Part shown: positions 1 through 8,911 of the stretch, in pieces
How positions within the stretch are numbered: the first letter of the stretch is position 1
Layout: each line of letters starts with the position of its first letter
Source: Antrodiella citrinella
Taxonomy: Eukaryota; Basidiomycota; Agaricomycetes; Polyporales; Steccherinaceae
Length of the DNA stretch: 11,733 bases
Reading direction: 5' to 3'
NCBI GenBank assembly: GCA_004802725.1
Contig: SGPM01000565.1
Location: forward strand, 1 to 11,733
The notes under the pieces: generated by a model
Told to the model about the DNA's origin: nothing
Database searches by the model: none
Seen by the model: only the letters and a program-made list of their open reading frames with translations
Program-made: the position numbers and the translations under genes

Positions 1-2
1 CG

Positions 3-197
3 TCGACGGGGAACAGCCCGCTCCGCGCGATGCTGTTGGACGACGCGAACGCGAAATTGGCGACGGCAGACGAGGTGCCGTTTGCGAGGCGGGCGAGGGA
101 GCATGGGAAGTGTTTCCGCGGGGGAAAGCCGGATGATATCTCGGTGCTCATCGCGGTGGTTTCACCCGCGAAAAATGCGACGGTGGCGAGTGCGTGA
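3..197 (+). CDS. PTC7: PTC7-type PP2C protein phosphatase, C-terminal fragment (5' end outside window)
   Basis: Frame 3 is open from the left edge to a TGA at 195-197 and gives 64 residues. The end of a PP2C catalytic domain is visible: a PFARRAREHG segment, then RGGKPDDISVLIAVV. In PP2C enzymes the GG-K-DD-I-TV-L block carries metal-binding aspartates and the final core strand. The PFA..A...G..RGGKPDDI spacing is characteristic of the PTC7/PPTC7 subfamily, Mn/Mg-dependent Ser/Thr phosphatases that are mitochondrial in yeast and animals. The N-terminus, including any targeting peptide and the first metal ligands, lies outside the window, so localisation cannot be judged. High GC and strong third-position C/G match the PUP1 and BAR genes nearby. 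The family call is firm; the PTC7 symbol is somewhat less certain because only the tail is seen. Confidence 0.82.
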   Translation, partial: STGNSPLRAMLLDDANAKLATADEVPFARRAREHGKCFRGGKPDDISVLIAVVSPAKNATVASA

Positions 198-697
198 TGC
201 GAGATGACTGGGAGTCTGATTTTTTATCTGAGTATATGCTTCATCATCCCTCTCATGTCCTCTCTCGTCCCTCTCGTCCTCGTTCTTGTTATTGGTCCTC
301 TTATCTCATTTTTTGATCAACTTATACATTCAGGTCTCGGTAGGATTCTCGAATCTCGCTTCTTTATAGCATGTCCCTTCTTGCAACATACATACTCACG
401 GTCTCATCTCTCCCCATTGGCCTATTGGTTTCAAATAACAGAAATTCCCATTTGTATACTTACTCGCCCTTTCACGCCCACTCATACATACAGTTAGTTT
501 CTCCTATATGAAAACCCGTTTGCTTACCCCCCTCCACCCCATGTCTCATTAGATACAACACGCGTTTCCTTGTACGATCTGACCCGCTTAAAGCTTCAAT
601 GGCAATTCTGTGTCCGGTCAGGAAATAGAAACAGAAGCAGAAAACTGACAACGATGCTATACATAGTCCTACACATCCTTGCATTGCACACACTACT
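198..697. other. Convergent intergenic spacer (3' UTRs of PP2C and PUP1 genes)
   Basis: About 500 nt between two stop codons that face each other. The base composition shifts to T/C-rich on the + strand, as expected for 3' untranslated sequence of the PP2C gene and, in the other direction, of PUP1. Open frames here, such as the one at 204-497, are hydrophobic T-rich shadows without domain features. I see no RNA gene or repeat. Confidence 0.6.
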
Positions 698-1754
698 CTA
701 ACTCACATCCATCTGCTCGCCCACGGGCACGACGCTCTCACTGACGATCAAGTTCCTGATCTCCTCCTTCTTCCACGCAGTGGTGCCGCGGCGGAAGTTG
801 TACCGCCGCTCCTTCTCGACGCGCTCGTTCGGCTTGACGAAGTTGCGCAGGAAGTCGGTCTGGGCGGCGGTGATGACGCAGGCGTCGACGTTTGAGCCGG
901 ACCCGAGGTCGTTGAAGATACCCGCGGAGATGGCGGAGGCGACGAGCGTGAGGGCGTCTTCGCGCTGTTCAGGTGCGATGTGAGTTGAGAGAGGTGAGAT
1001 GGGTTATGTTTTAGAGGGGGAGGGACGTACGCTCATGTCTGGTTTCCAGCCGCTCTCGAACACGGCCATCGCTGCCAAGGAACCTGAACCCATGGTGACG
1101 TACGGCAGCTTGTCGGTAGAGCCGTGTGGGTGGATGGTGAACAGGTGCGGGCCTGTTGCGTCTACGCCTCCCAGCACCAACGCAGCACCGATCTGTCCTT
1201 GATACCTACACACACATGCACATGGGTCAGAGTTCGGGCTCAAGTGAACTAGACGCAAGGGGTGCGTACCGGAAGAGCATTTGCTTGAGCATGGTCATGG
1301 CGGTGACGACCCTTGGCTTCCTGCCTGTCGACAGCGCGTGCATCTCCATGTTGGACGCGATGAGGGCGGTGGTGAATTCTGTGTCGGCTGCTGTACCTGC
1401 ACCGCAGCATCGGATGGATTCAGTGATGTAGTGGATCTACGCAACCCCGTTGGTTCGGTGAATCAAGAGTTCGGTGTAATGGTATCGCACCTTTTCACAG
1501 TTCTTGTCTGCGACTATGGGACCTTCGGTTGCACGAGTATCTGCACCGAGGACGATGCCATCTTTGAAAAGGCAGCCTACGATGGTGGTTCCGGTACTGG
1601 TAGCTTTCGGTAGAGGCAGGCCTCGGTCCTGGAGGAAGTTGTTTCTGTGTAACTGGTTCAGAACTAGACAGACGTCATATTCACAGAAGCAAGCGCACCG
1701 TATGCTATTTGAAAAGTCGAAGCCTGTGCCGTTGTGTACTGAAGCTGAAGCCAT
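698..1754 (-). CDS. PUP1: 20S proteasome subunit beta type-2 (trypsin-like active subunit, PSMB7/Pup1 orthologue)
   Basis: Five exons on the minus strand: 1754-1699, 1644-1491, 1436-1270, 1205-1031 and 964-698, all with GT-AG introns and matching phases. They give a 272-aa precursor, close to the usual 260-277 aa. It encodes the beta2 subunit of the 20S core, whose mature N-terminal threonine cleaves after basic residues. A 37-residue propeptide (starting [11 protein letters not shown]) ends at TSTG, so Thr38 becomes catalytic Thr1 after autocleavage. Counting from it, Asp17 ([10 protein letters not shown]) and Lys33 (DKNCEK) are the conserved catalytic partners. Gly45 in [14 protein letters not shown] matches the open S1 pocket of trypsin-like beta2. 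The C-terminal extension ([16 protein letters not shown] onward) corresponds to the arm that wraps the neighbouring beta3 subunit. The start chosen is the first ATG giving the normal propeptide; a further upstream ATG in the same open frame would cross the exon 1 junction incorrectly. The gene is divergent from the BAR gene. Confidence 0.96.
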
Positions 1755-2017
1755 GGTGAAATGAGATGAAGGGCGAGTTATGCAAGTCTGAGTACGCGTA
1801 CGCGTCTTGGATTGGGCGTCTATGGCAACGCGTGCAATGAGAGGGAGACCCCGATCACCGCAGCGGCCACTGGCGGCACGAGTCTCAATTCGCACTCGCT
1901 CATATCAACACTCCTCCTCACTCTCCTCAATCCTCCAATTCACCGTCGAGCTCCCGTCTCGACTCAAACACCTCCTCTTTACGTTTCTTGACGACTCCTC
2001 TGTAATCTATCTCAATC
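1755..2017. promoter_or_regulatory. Shared divergent promoter of PUP1 and the BAR-protein gene, with ACGCGT cluster and CCAAT box
   Basis: Only 263 nt separate the two start codons. On the PUP1-proximal side there are three ACGCGT hexamers: two fused into a 12-bp palindrome at 1794-1805 and one at 1828-1833. An inverted CCAAT box (ATTGG) lies at 1811-1815. In yeasts ACGCGT is the MCB element bound by Mbp1/Swi6-type (MBF) regulators of G1/S genes; that it acts this way here is inference. Upstream of the BAR-gene ATG, 1908-1985 is pyrimidine-rich (CTCCTCC runs), typical of fungal transcription start regions. I saw no proteasome-associated PACE element (GGTGGCAAA). Confidence 0.5.
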
Positions 2018-3315
2018 ATGGACGGGTGGAACAAATTCCAGACCAGCTTCGCGACCCTCAATATCGGCCAGTCCGCCAACAAGTTCGCAAAGGGGTTCCA
2101 GTCCAGCGTGCAGGCCACCAAGGAACGCTTGGGCCAGGTCTCCGCTGACGAGATCACTGAGCTCCCCCAAGGCAAGTCTTACTTGCTGCACGCACCGATG
2201 GGCGTCGCTGATGCGCTTTCCTTCCGCTAGAGTACAAGGACCTCGAAGCCCGTGTTGACGCTCTACGTCAGACACACGTTGTCCTCCTCAGGTGTGTCTC
2301 AGCTCTCTCAGCGTCGGCACAAACGTGTGGACGCAGTGTCTGATGGGGGAACCTAATACACGCTTGTAGGATCACAAAGGTCTACGAAACGGAAACTTAC
2401 GATTACCCTACCCAAATCCAAGAATCCATCTCAGAACTGGGTACGAGCATCGGCTACAACATCACCAACTTCGCCGCTGCCAACCTCAAGGGCACGAACC
2501 TCCCCGCGCCGTCACCCACCGCACCTCCCGAGCACCAACACAAGACGCTCCCCCATGCCCTTGGCCGGGCTGCCACCCAGGCCGCAGCGGTCTTGAAGAC
2601 CAGCACGTCGAACGAGGAGAACAATAAGCTCGGAAAAGCGATGCAGGAGTATGCAGGTGCCTGGGAGAAGATCGCGGACGCTCGGGTCATTCAGGATGGG
2701 ACGATCCAGCAGAACTACCTGCAGCATTGGCAGACGACGTTGTCGACGTCGCTTCAGGTCGCGATGAAGGCGCGTCAGGCTGTCCGTGTCAGCAGGCTGG
2801 AGTTGGACGCAGCGAAACAGACGTAAGCTTCTTATGTGGTCATGTCTTTGATCAAAGGAGTCGTGGCTCATGCGAAGTGCTGCGCAGTTTGAAGAACGCG
2901 GGGCCGGCTAAGCAGGAGGCTGCTCGGATCGATGTCGAGAACGCGGAGGACGATCTCGTTCAGAAGACTGAGGTTGCTATTACATTGATGAAGACTGTCT
3001 TGGAGAACGTGCGTGCTCTGTCTACGATCTTGCTAACGTATTGACTTCGTCTCCCAGCCTGAACCTTTGAAGAACTTGAACGAGCTTGCTAAGGCTCAAG
3101 TACGTTTCGTGCCTGCCCAGTGTCCACAGATCGCTTATTCTGGTGTCATGTAGCTGATCTTCTACGCGACTGCCGCTGAAGCGCTTTCCAGCGTACAAGG
3201 TGAGATCGAGGAGCTCAGTGTGGCTGCGGAGGGTGAATATCGGTCAGTATCTTCTGCACTCCCTGTCTTTCGTATTTTGACTAACACGTTTCTCAGCAAG
3301 TCGCGCGACCACTGA
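2018..3315 (+). CDS. GVP36: Gvp36-type BAR domain protein (Golgi/vesicle membrane-shaping protein)
   Basis: Seven exons: 2018-2171, 2231-2291, 2370-2822, 2888-3008, 3058-3099, 3154-3242 and 3297-3315. All phases agree and the product is 312 aa, against about 326 for yeast Gvp36. The N-terminal part has the family signature ERLGQV...ITELPQEYKDLEARVD, closely matching Gvp36's ERLGQV...LPREY.xLE.KVD. The YETETYDYP segment and long charged helices follow (about residues 70-300: AWEKIADARVIQDGTIQQNY, KARQAVRVSRLELDAAKQT). These form the curved dimeric BAR domain that senses or bends membranes. Family members act at Golgi and vesicle membranes. Intron 1 (2172-2230) has a GC donor, AG|GCAAGT. It is required because only this splice yields the conserved ELPQEYKDLE run in frame. 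The intron at 3009-3057 has a perfect TGCTAAC branch site. No membrane segment or signal peptide is seen, as expected for a peripheral protein. Confidence 0.9.
2172..2230 (+). other. GC-AG intron in the BAR-protein gene
   Basis: This 59-nt intron starts with GCAAGT after CAAG and ends in GCTAG. Splicing here joins CAA G with AG TAC to give Q-E-Y-K-D-L-E, the conserved Gvp36 signature. The nearby GT (2176-2177) does not give the correct frame with either AG near 2230. GC donors are a known minority class that need strong surrounding consensus, which is present here. Confidence 0.8.
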
Positions 3316-3738
3316 GCTCGACCTTCCTGCCACCCCCCGTTCATAGACGCTACCACTACCACTTGTGCAAATGGAACTTAAGTTTTTCTTCTTAAGCTGT
3401 TGTGTTGTTCCTATTCCATGTCTTTCTTTTATCTTTTGAGCTTCGTATATTCATGCCGTTCAAGCCAAATAACTGCTTTCCTTCCTGACCGGATTTGGAT
3501 TCCTTGCCCCGCTCTTGCCGTCCCCGATGTTCACTACTTAGGACTCTCCTGTATAGTTTAACGAATTTCAGACGTCTGGTGTTTTTGGCAATATGTACCG
3601 AACAAGTCGCGTTACTAAGTGATCCGCGACTCGTCTCTCGGTCAATAGGTGGAGTGCCTAGAGCCTACACGGCCAGGTCAAGTGGTCGTTATGGGGTTGG
3701 GGTCGCCCCGAATTTGTATAGGATAGTTTGAATTGAAG
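3316..3738. other. 3' flank of the BAR gene running into the left flank of the mobile element
   Basis: No convincing gene is present. The first part should be the BAR-gene 3' UTR. It has a short dyad, CTTAAG at 3377-3382 and again at 3391-3396, separated by eight pyrimidines. Beyond about 3480 the sequence has no recognisable coding pattern. The left end of the element may fall here or just downstream, but I could not fix it by a terminal repeat. Confidence 0.4.
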
Positions 3739-4094
3739 CTGAGGTTATTAAGCGAGTTGAACTGCGTTCGGCCTTGTGAAGAAGTGATTTTGGACGTGGT
3801 GTCACGCGAGCGAACTTCAGAATGGATGTTGTGCTTCCTATCTGCCGAAATTTGACCCCAGGTTCGAGCGAAACTCATCCTGAGGTTGAAGTTGAATTGG
3901 TCACGGGAGGAATCCAGAGTAAACCGAGCGCTGGCTCGAGCCCAACAACTGAGGAACCGCCGGCTTTTCTCTGGGACGTTCAAGGAATACGCTCCGTGTT
4001 GCGTTTCTCTGCCACACTGTTTCGCTCTTAAGCAGCCATTCGCTCAACATGGTGTCGTATCATCTACCTCTGTCTCATTACCGTGGGGTTTGTG
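3739..4094 (+). promoter_or_regulatory. Left subterminal/promoter region of the element with repeated GAGCGAA and CTGAGG motifs
   Basis: The heptamer GAGCGAA occurs at 3808-3814 and 3866-3872, and its reverse complement TTCGCTC at 4021-4027 and 4039-4045. All four are within 240 nt upstream of the transposase ATG. CTGAGG occurs at 3739-3744, 3880-3885 and 3949-3954. Two blocks combine the same words in different order: GAATTGAAGCTGAGGTT near 3730 and CTGAGGTTGAAGTTGAATT near 3880. In CACTA elements such motif arrays bind the accessory transposon protein and also act as promoter. That role here is inference; the motif clustering is seen directly. Confidence 0.45.
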
Positions 4095-7000
4095 ATGGCC
4101 TCCACTTCGAGCTCAACAGCCGATGTATTTCCTCCAGCTGACTCTGCAAAATGTAAGTGTCTGCTTCGCGAGTGTCTGCGTCGAGCTTACTGTGCATGTT
4201 GATAGGGTGGCAGCCGCTTCCAGATGGCAAATGGCGCTGTTTGGCTTGCCATGACGGACAAGACTACATTAGGAGTCGAGCTATTCGGCATAGCCAGTCC
4301 GGGAAACATGCAACTGCTATGACACGACCACTCCTCGCTCCGTTCCAGGACGGTAGTACCGCCGCGCCGATCGAAGAGGGGAATCTTTCGGACGCGACCA
4401 CCACCGCGGTTCACATGCTTTTGGCAGACATGTCTGTGCCCGACATTACTTCGTACATGGACGACAAATCTACCGATCCGCCAAGTCCAACCTCTGAAGA
4501 TGACTCTGATCATGGTATTGAAGCGGGGGCGGCCGTTTTGGCCCAATCAATGCTCAATTTCCTGGACGATGACGCACTGTCCGAGGAGGAGGAGATTGAA
4601 CGGTCAGAGGGAGCACGGACGCCGGACGAGCAGTTGTTTGGCGATGATAATGGTAAGTTATTTTGATGCGGACGCTACTAATTGGCAATACTAAGAGCTT
4701 GTTTGTGAAGATAACGGCTCTCGCAAGCGCACTCGCTCTGACGTCGCTGAGCAAAATGTCTCCGCTGAATGGTATCCATGGCCGAACAAAATTGTGCGTG
4801 TTAACGTTTCACTTGTGCCGCCCTTCTGATATCGTATTACAGGGATGCACTATCGATATCCTCATGAACCTTCCTCGTTCGGTCTTCTCCCAGCGTCAGT
4901 TGGATATTTTCTTGTGGGTACTCGCGGTGAACGACATCCGTGACACGCCCTCTGCGTCGTCTGTACTCCGCCTCCAGACTGTCCTGCAAACAATGTGTGG
5001 CATCAGAACCCTTTCCTATAAAGGTGTGCTTGGCCACAATTACTCTGTTAACTCCCTAGCAGATATGATTGCACAGGTAAGTAACATGTCTTTGTATACA
5101 TTCACGCGATTGATCGAACGATTTACACAGGAGATGGCCAATCCTCGTGTACGCCCTCATCTCCAGTTCTATCCTGAGGATAACGGGAAGTCGGTTAATG
5201 AATACTGGCAAGCAAGCCATTGGCTTGAAGAAGCTGATCCGACGAAGCTTACACCTCTCGCCATCGTCAACGACCAGCATTTTTTTGTCTTTGAGCCATG
5301 CCTTCTTCGTGACGGCCGCACGTGCATGCCTGTTCGATGGTTCAAGCGCTGCGAGATTCGTTCGGGCAAGAAAGTCGATATTCTGTACGCCAAAGCTTGG
5401 TTACTAGGTGCCGCAGTCAGCGACACGTGTAGCGGCTGGATTGTCGACGAATTCGACAGTATCGAAGTGTCGCAAGATGACCTTCTCATTTCCTTTGGAG
5501 TCTGGCAATCAAGTGGGTCCACTCAAGGCCTTCCGCCTGCTACTTCAATCCTTGGTATGTCTCTGATATGTCAGTTGCGGGTGTCAAGTGTTCTCATGAC
5601 TTTGTATTACCAGGTTTCAAAGAGTGCGCAGACGGAGAACTGAAGCAGTGGACTATGACAAATGCTGCAGAAGGGAACCGATGGCGCGGATTGGCCAACG
5701 GCTCCCGCGTCTACTCATTTCCTATCTGGCTGTATTGCGACGATACCTCTGGCAACCTATCGAAGAAGTGGAATGCCCACAACTCCTTCCTATTCACTCC
5801 TGCAGGCCTCCCGCGCTCTCGCGTGCATAACGAGTACAATGTACACTTTTTGTGCACATCTAACTCTGCGCCGCCGTTAGAGATGTTAGATGGAATAGTG
5901 GAGCAGCTTGAGTACACATAGTTCTTTGTGTCGGTTATATTTGCTTTAATGATTATATATAGGGATGCATGGGAAAATGGAATATGGGCTTGGGATGAGC
6001 AACACAATGAACGCGTGCTCGTAATCCCGTTCGTCGTCGCATTGCTTGGAGACAACCCAATGCAAAGCGAGCTGTCTTGCCATATCGGCCTTGGTGGAAA
6101 GTTCTTCTGCCGTGTTTGTAAAGTTTCATCCGAAAGCTCGCATGTCACAGCAGTTTCCGCAGTAATGACATCCGTCGCCGCTGCTGCACACCTGCCATCT
6201 CATGCAGACACTCAGAGGAACCCAAGCAGCGATGATGGACACCACAGCGAAGAGGACGAGGAGCATCGCCGTCTGGAGAACCTCAGTGACAACGAGTCAA
6301 TCGCTGGATCCGCTGCAAGTGCTGCAGGCTCTGCAACAGCTGCAACAAAAAAGACTAAGATAGAAACCATGGCAGGGATGCTCGACCGAGTCAAACGCTT
6401 CGTTAAGGTATTGTACGATTTACCTCTTTGCCTGAGCCTGCGTTGTGACAGCTATTTGTAGATCGGGCCACTTCGAAAGAAAGAGCAATCGGTTGATGAG
6501 CTCAAGTCCATGTTCACTCTCGCGTCATCAGTGGGAAATGTAGTAAATATCAAGACACGCAAGACTGAGACAGGGCTTAAGGATAAAGCCCTAGACTCGT
6601 TCATGGAGCGTCTACATGCCTCGTACAAGAAACTCACCGGCGGACTTCACAGAAAGCAAACTGCGCTTGACGCGTATATTGCCACTTTGCCCCCGATAGA
6701 GAAAATGATGAGTCCGGTGTGGCGTATCAAAGGTCAGTGACTGTCTGTACCTCCATGTGGTGTGCCAAGTATTGACAGTATCTACGCAAGGTGTTGATCC
6801 GCACACTGACACGCCAGTCGAAGTACTTCATGTTGTGCTTCTCGGATTCGTCAAGTACTTCTGGCGGGACGCGATTCACAATCAGCTCAAGACTGACAAT
6901 CAAAAGGAGCTGTTGATTACACGGCTCAATTCTTTGGATACATCTGGACTGGGTCTTGCTAAGATGCTCGCAGGGCGTACATTGGTCCAATATGCTGGTT

Positions 7001-8681
7001 CATTAACTGGTCGGGACTTTCGTGCCATCGCTCAGGTTGCGCCATTCGTACTGTACGGGTTGGTTCCTCCAAAGTGTTACGATGCTTGGTTATCACTCTC
7101 TGCTCTCGTACCGCTCATTTGGCAGCCTGAGATACCCGATATCGACGCTCACCTGGTCAGTGATTTTTACACCTCAACTTCATTAAAGCTCACGAATTTT
7201 CATACTTGTACTAGCGTCAACTCACTGTTGCTGTGAAGAATTTTCTTGCAGCTACCGCTCGCTGGACGCCACGTTGGTTCAACAAACCAAAATTCCATCT
7301 TATTCTTCACCTTGTAGAACATATTCGACGTTTTGGACCAGCATCACTCTTTGCCACAGAGGCGTTCGAATCATTCAACGCTGTCATTCGCGCGCAAAGT
7401 GTCCATAGTAATCGACAAGCACCATCATTTGACATCGCTAAAGCTTTCGCTCACGGTAACCGCATCCGACACCTCCTTAGTGGCGGGTTCATACGAGAAC
7501 GACGGCCGGAATCACGTCCAGGTCGGTCAAGAGATGCCTCGCAAACTAACTTGAACGCACAAGCTACTCCTCCCGTTCAAGTGGCACGCTCGCCTTCTCT
7601 CTCATCAAGCTTCCATGTTGCGGATAGTGTATGGCGGAAGGCCGGAACTGCTGCTCTGCAACTCGTCGCCACTCGAAACGTCATGACAGGTTACTTGGGT
7701 CTTAACGAGAGAGATCAGACACGATGGGGTGAGTCCCAACTCCTAAAAGAGTTTTGATAGTATCACAGTGCTAACTGATTCACAGGACACGTCATCCCAG
7801 ACTCGAAAACTCCGGCATGTACCTTTCATGAGACCCTCAGTGGTCAGAGGTTCCCGGACAGTATGCAACTCACTCCAGCTGAGTTGAAGCTTCCGCTGTG
7901 TAAGACAAGCAAAGCCATGGTGCTTCTCAATGGCGACAGCTGTCCTCTCGGACAGTACATACTGTATCGATCACCCGGTGCAGCTCGAGGGAGTGTTCCT
8001 CTCATCGGTTGTGTTCGGGAGATACTACAACAAGTCACGACAGTCAACTTTCGACAATCAATGCCTGACGCCATCCTTGTTCAGCGGTACCAGTCCACCG
8101 GCAATGTGGATCCTTACAATATGCCTGGTGTTATGCCCGAGGAAGAGTACGATTTTCTTCCGCCCCAGGTGCGCTGAACTGCCTTCTTTTGCGTGTGATA
8201 TATGTTCATACATATACAGAATATCTTGTGCACCGCCAACGTCCAACATCAATGTGCCAAGTTCGAATGCGAAGACTCCGCATTTGTCTTCATACGACAA
8301 GAGCGTCAGCTTTCCGACCAAACACGTCCAGTCATTGAACACAAGGAGGCTCAACATTTGGTTCTTAATACTGCGCGGATGCGCGATGCCGTTCACATGA
8401 ACCTTATGTACAACCAAGTCGATCCACAAACTATTGACCACAGCTTAGAAGAAGCTGTAACTGCTGGAGTTGCTGCTGTGATAGATGCACGCAAAAACAA
8501 CACCGCAAATGACCTGGACCGAGCTCCGAACCGTGGTCGTGGACGCAGTCATGGACGTGGCCGTGGACGTGGCCGTGGAACTCAACGTGATGTTGAGTCT
8601 GGTCGTGGTCGTGGTCTTGAGCTTGGTCGTGGACACGGACATGGACACGCCGGTACTGGGCTTGATACAGAGGGAGCCTGA
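4095..8681 (+). CDS. CACTA/Tnp2-like DDE transposase-like protein, about 1331 aa, 12 exons
   Basis: Exons: 4095-4152, 4206-4652, 4711-4793, 4843-5076, 5131-5554, 5614-5911, 5963-6407, 6462-6732, 6779-7155, 7215-7728, 7786-8168 and 8220-8681. All introns are GT-AG, 46-59 nt, and phases close without a stop. Domains in order: a C2H2/BED-like finger (C31, C34, H48, H54); an acidic linker; WYPWPNK...CTIDILMNLPRSVF (about 185-210); CDDTSGN with Asp458/459; GDNPMQSE with Asp545; His555 and the C564-x2-C567 knuckle; a low-complexity acidic insert (about 568-645); DTPVEVLHVVLLG (about 764-776); KPKFHLILHL and ATEAFESFN with Glu928/Glu931. I infer Asp458 or 459, Asp545 and Glu928 or 931 as the metal-binding triad. 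The DTPVEVLHVVLLG and CxxC features parallel plant Tnp2. Downstream are a globular domain (about 1051-1178), a Cys/His cluster (C1182, H1188, C1190, C1195) and an RG tail. It would cut and rejoin the element in the nucleus. The frame is intact. Start chosen: first ATG whose splice feeds the finger exon. Domestication cannot be excluded. Confidence 0.8.
5077..5130 (+). other. 54-nt intron of the transposase gene with no in-frame stop (retention possible)
   Basis: GTAAGT donor after CAG and a TTTACACAG acceptor. The length is a multiple of three with no stop, so retention would add 18 residues between ADMIAQ and EMANPRVRPH. The strong splice consensus and the other introns of this gene favour removal. 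Confidence 0.7.
8529..8657 (+). repeat. Degenerate short tandem repeat encoding the RG/HG-rich tail of the transposase
   Basis: Repeated GGTCGT/GGACGT/GGCCGT hexamers in the last exon encode RGRGRSHGRGRGRGRG, then a second block of RGRG and GHGHGH. RG-rich tails commonly bind nucleic acid and are arginine-methylated. Such hexamer runs expand and contract readily, so length should vary between copies. The same stretch on the other strand reads as a spurious His/Asp-rich frame. Confidence 0.8.
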
Positions 8682-8911
8682 GGAGTTGAATAGCTTTCCA
8701 GTCAGTTTGATCTTCAAGGCCGACGACGGCACTGTGGCGGTGGATGATCCGACAACGCTTATGTGTTGCTCCCACGAGCTTTGATCTGGCCAAACAAGAC
8801 GGCACTGAGGTGAGGCGAAGCTTCTTTTGACAGCTCATCGCTCACGATCTTCCTTCATCTGCCCCATCATCCACGCTCAGCAGCAGTCTGGTCCTGCGAG
8901 CATTCCTGTGG
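8682..8911 (+). other. Short spacer between the two element genes (possible alternative 3' end of gene 1 or 5' exon of gene 2)
   Basis: This gap of 230 nt has two readings worth noting. From 8671 to the TGA at 8782-8784, the frame shifted from gene 1 reads EPEELNSFPVSLIFKADDG and on to CCSHEL, which looks protein-like and could be a C-terminal extension reached by splicing inside the RG repeat. From 8834, after a TTTTGACAG that resembles an acceptor, the gene 2 frame is open up to its ATG at 8912. No upstream donor or start with a plausible intron length was found for it. Confidence 0.35.

Noticed and set aside
204..497. 97-aa hydrophobic open frame after the PP2C stop
   Set aside because: It lies in T/C-rich 3' UTR-like sequence, with composition-driven hydrophobicity and no domain or splice structure.
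1437..1895. 152-aa open frame on the minus strand with an extended N-terminus
   Set aside because: It reads through the first PUP1 intron and runs into the second; the true coding part is PUP1 exon 2, and the upstream part is promoter and exon 1 in the wrong frame.
3495..4095. Small open frames (for example 3495-3731, 3886-4095) as a 5' exon or separate gene
   Set aside because: Their translations have no recognisable pattern and none splices in phase to the finger exon better than the ATG at 4095.
8529..8657. CRISPR-like or minisatellite array
   Set aside because: The repeat unit is 6 nt, degenerate and in frame with a coding exon; there are no spacers.
4095..8681. KDZ (Kyakuja-Dileera-Zisupton) transposon with linked TET/JBP gene
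   Set aside because: The core motifs do not look like KDZ transposases as I know them, and no TET/JBP-like dioxygenase (HxD...H) is present in the window.
8431..8838. Minus-strand His/Asp-rich frame and + frame of Val/Asp repeats
   Set aside because: These are frame shadows of the RGRG hexamer repeat in the last transposase exon.
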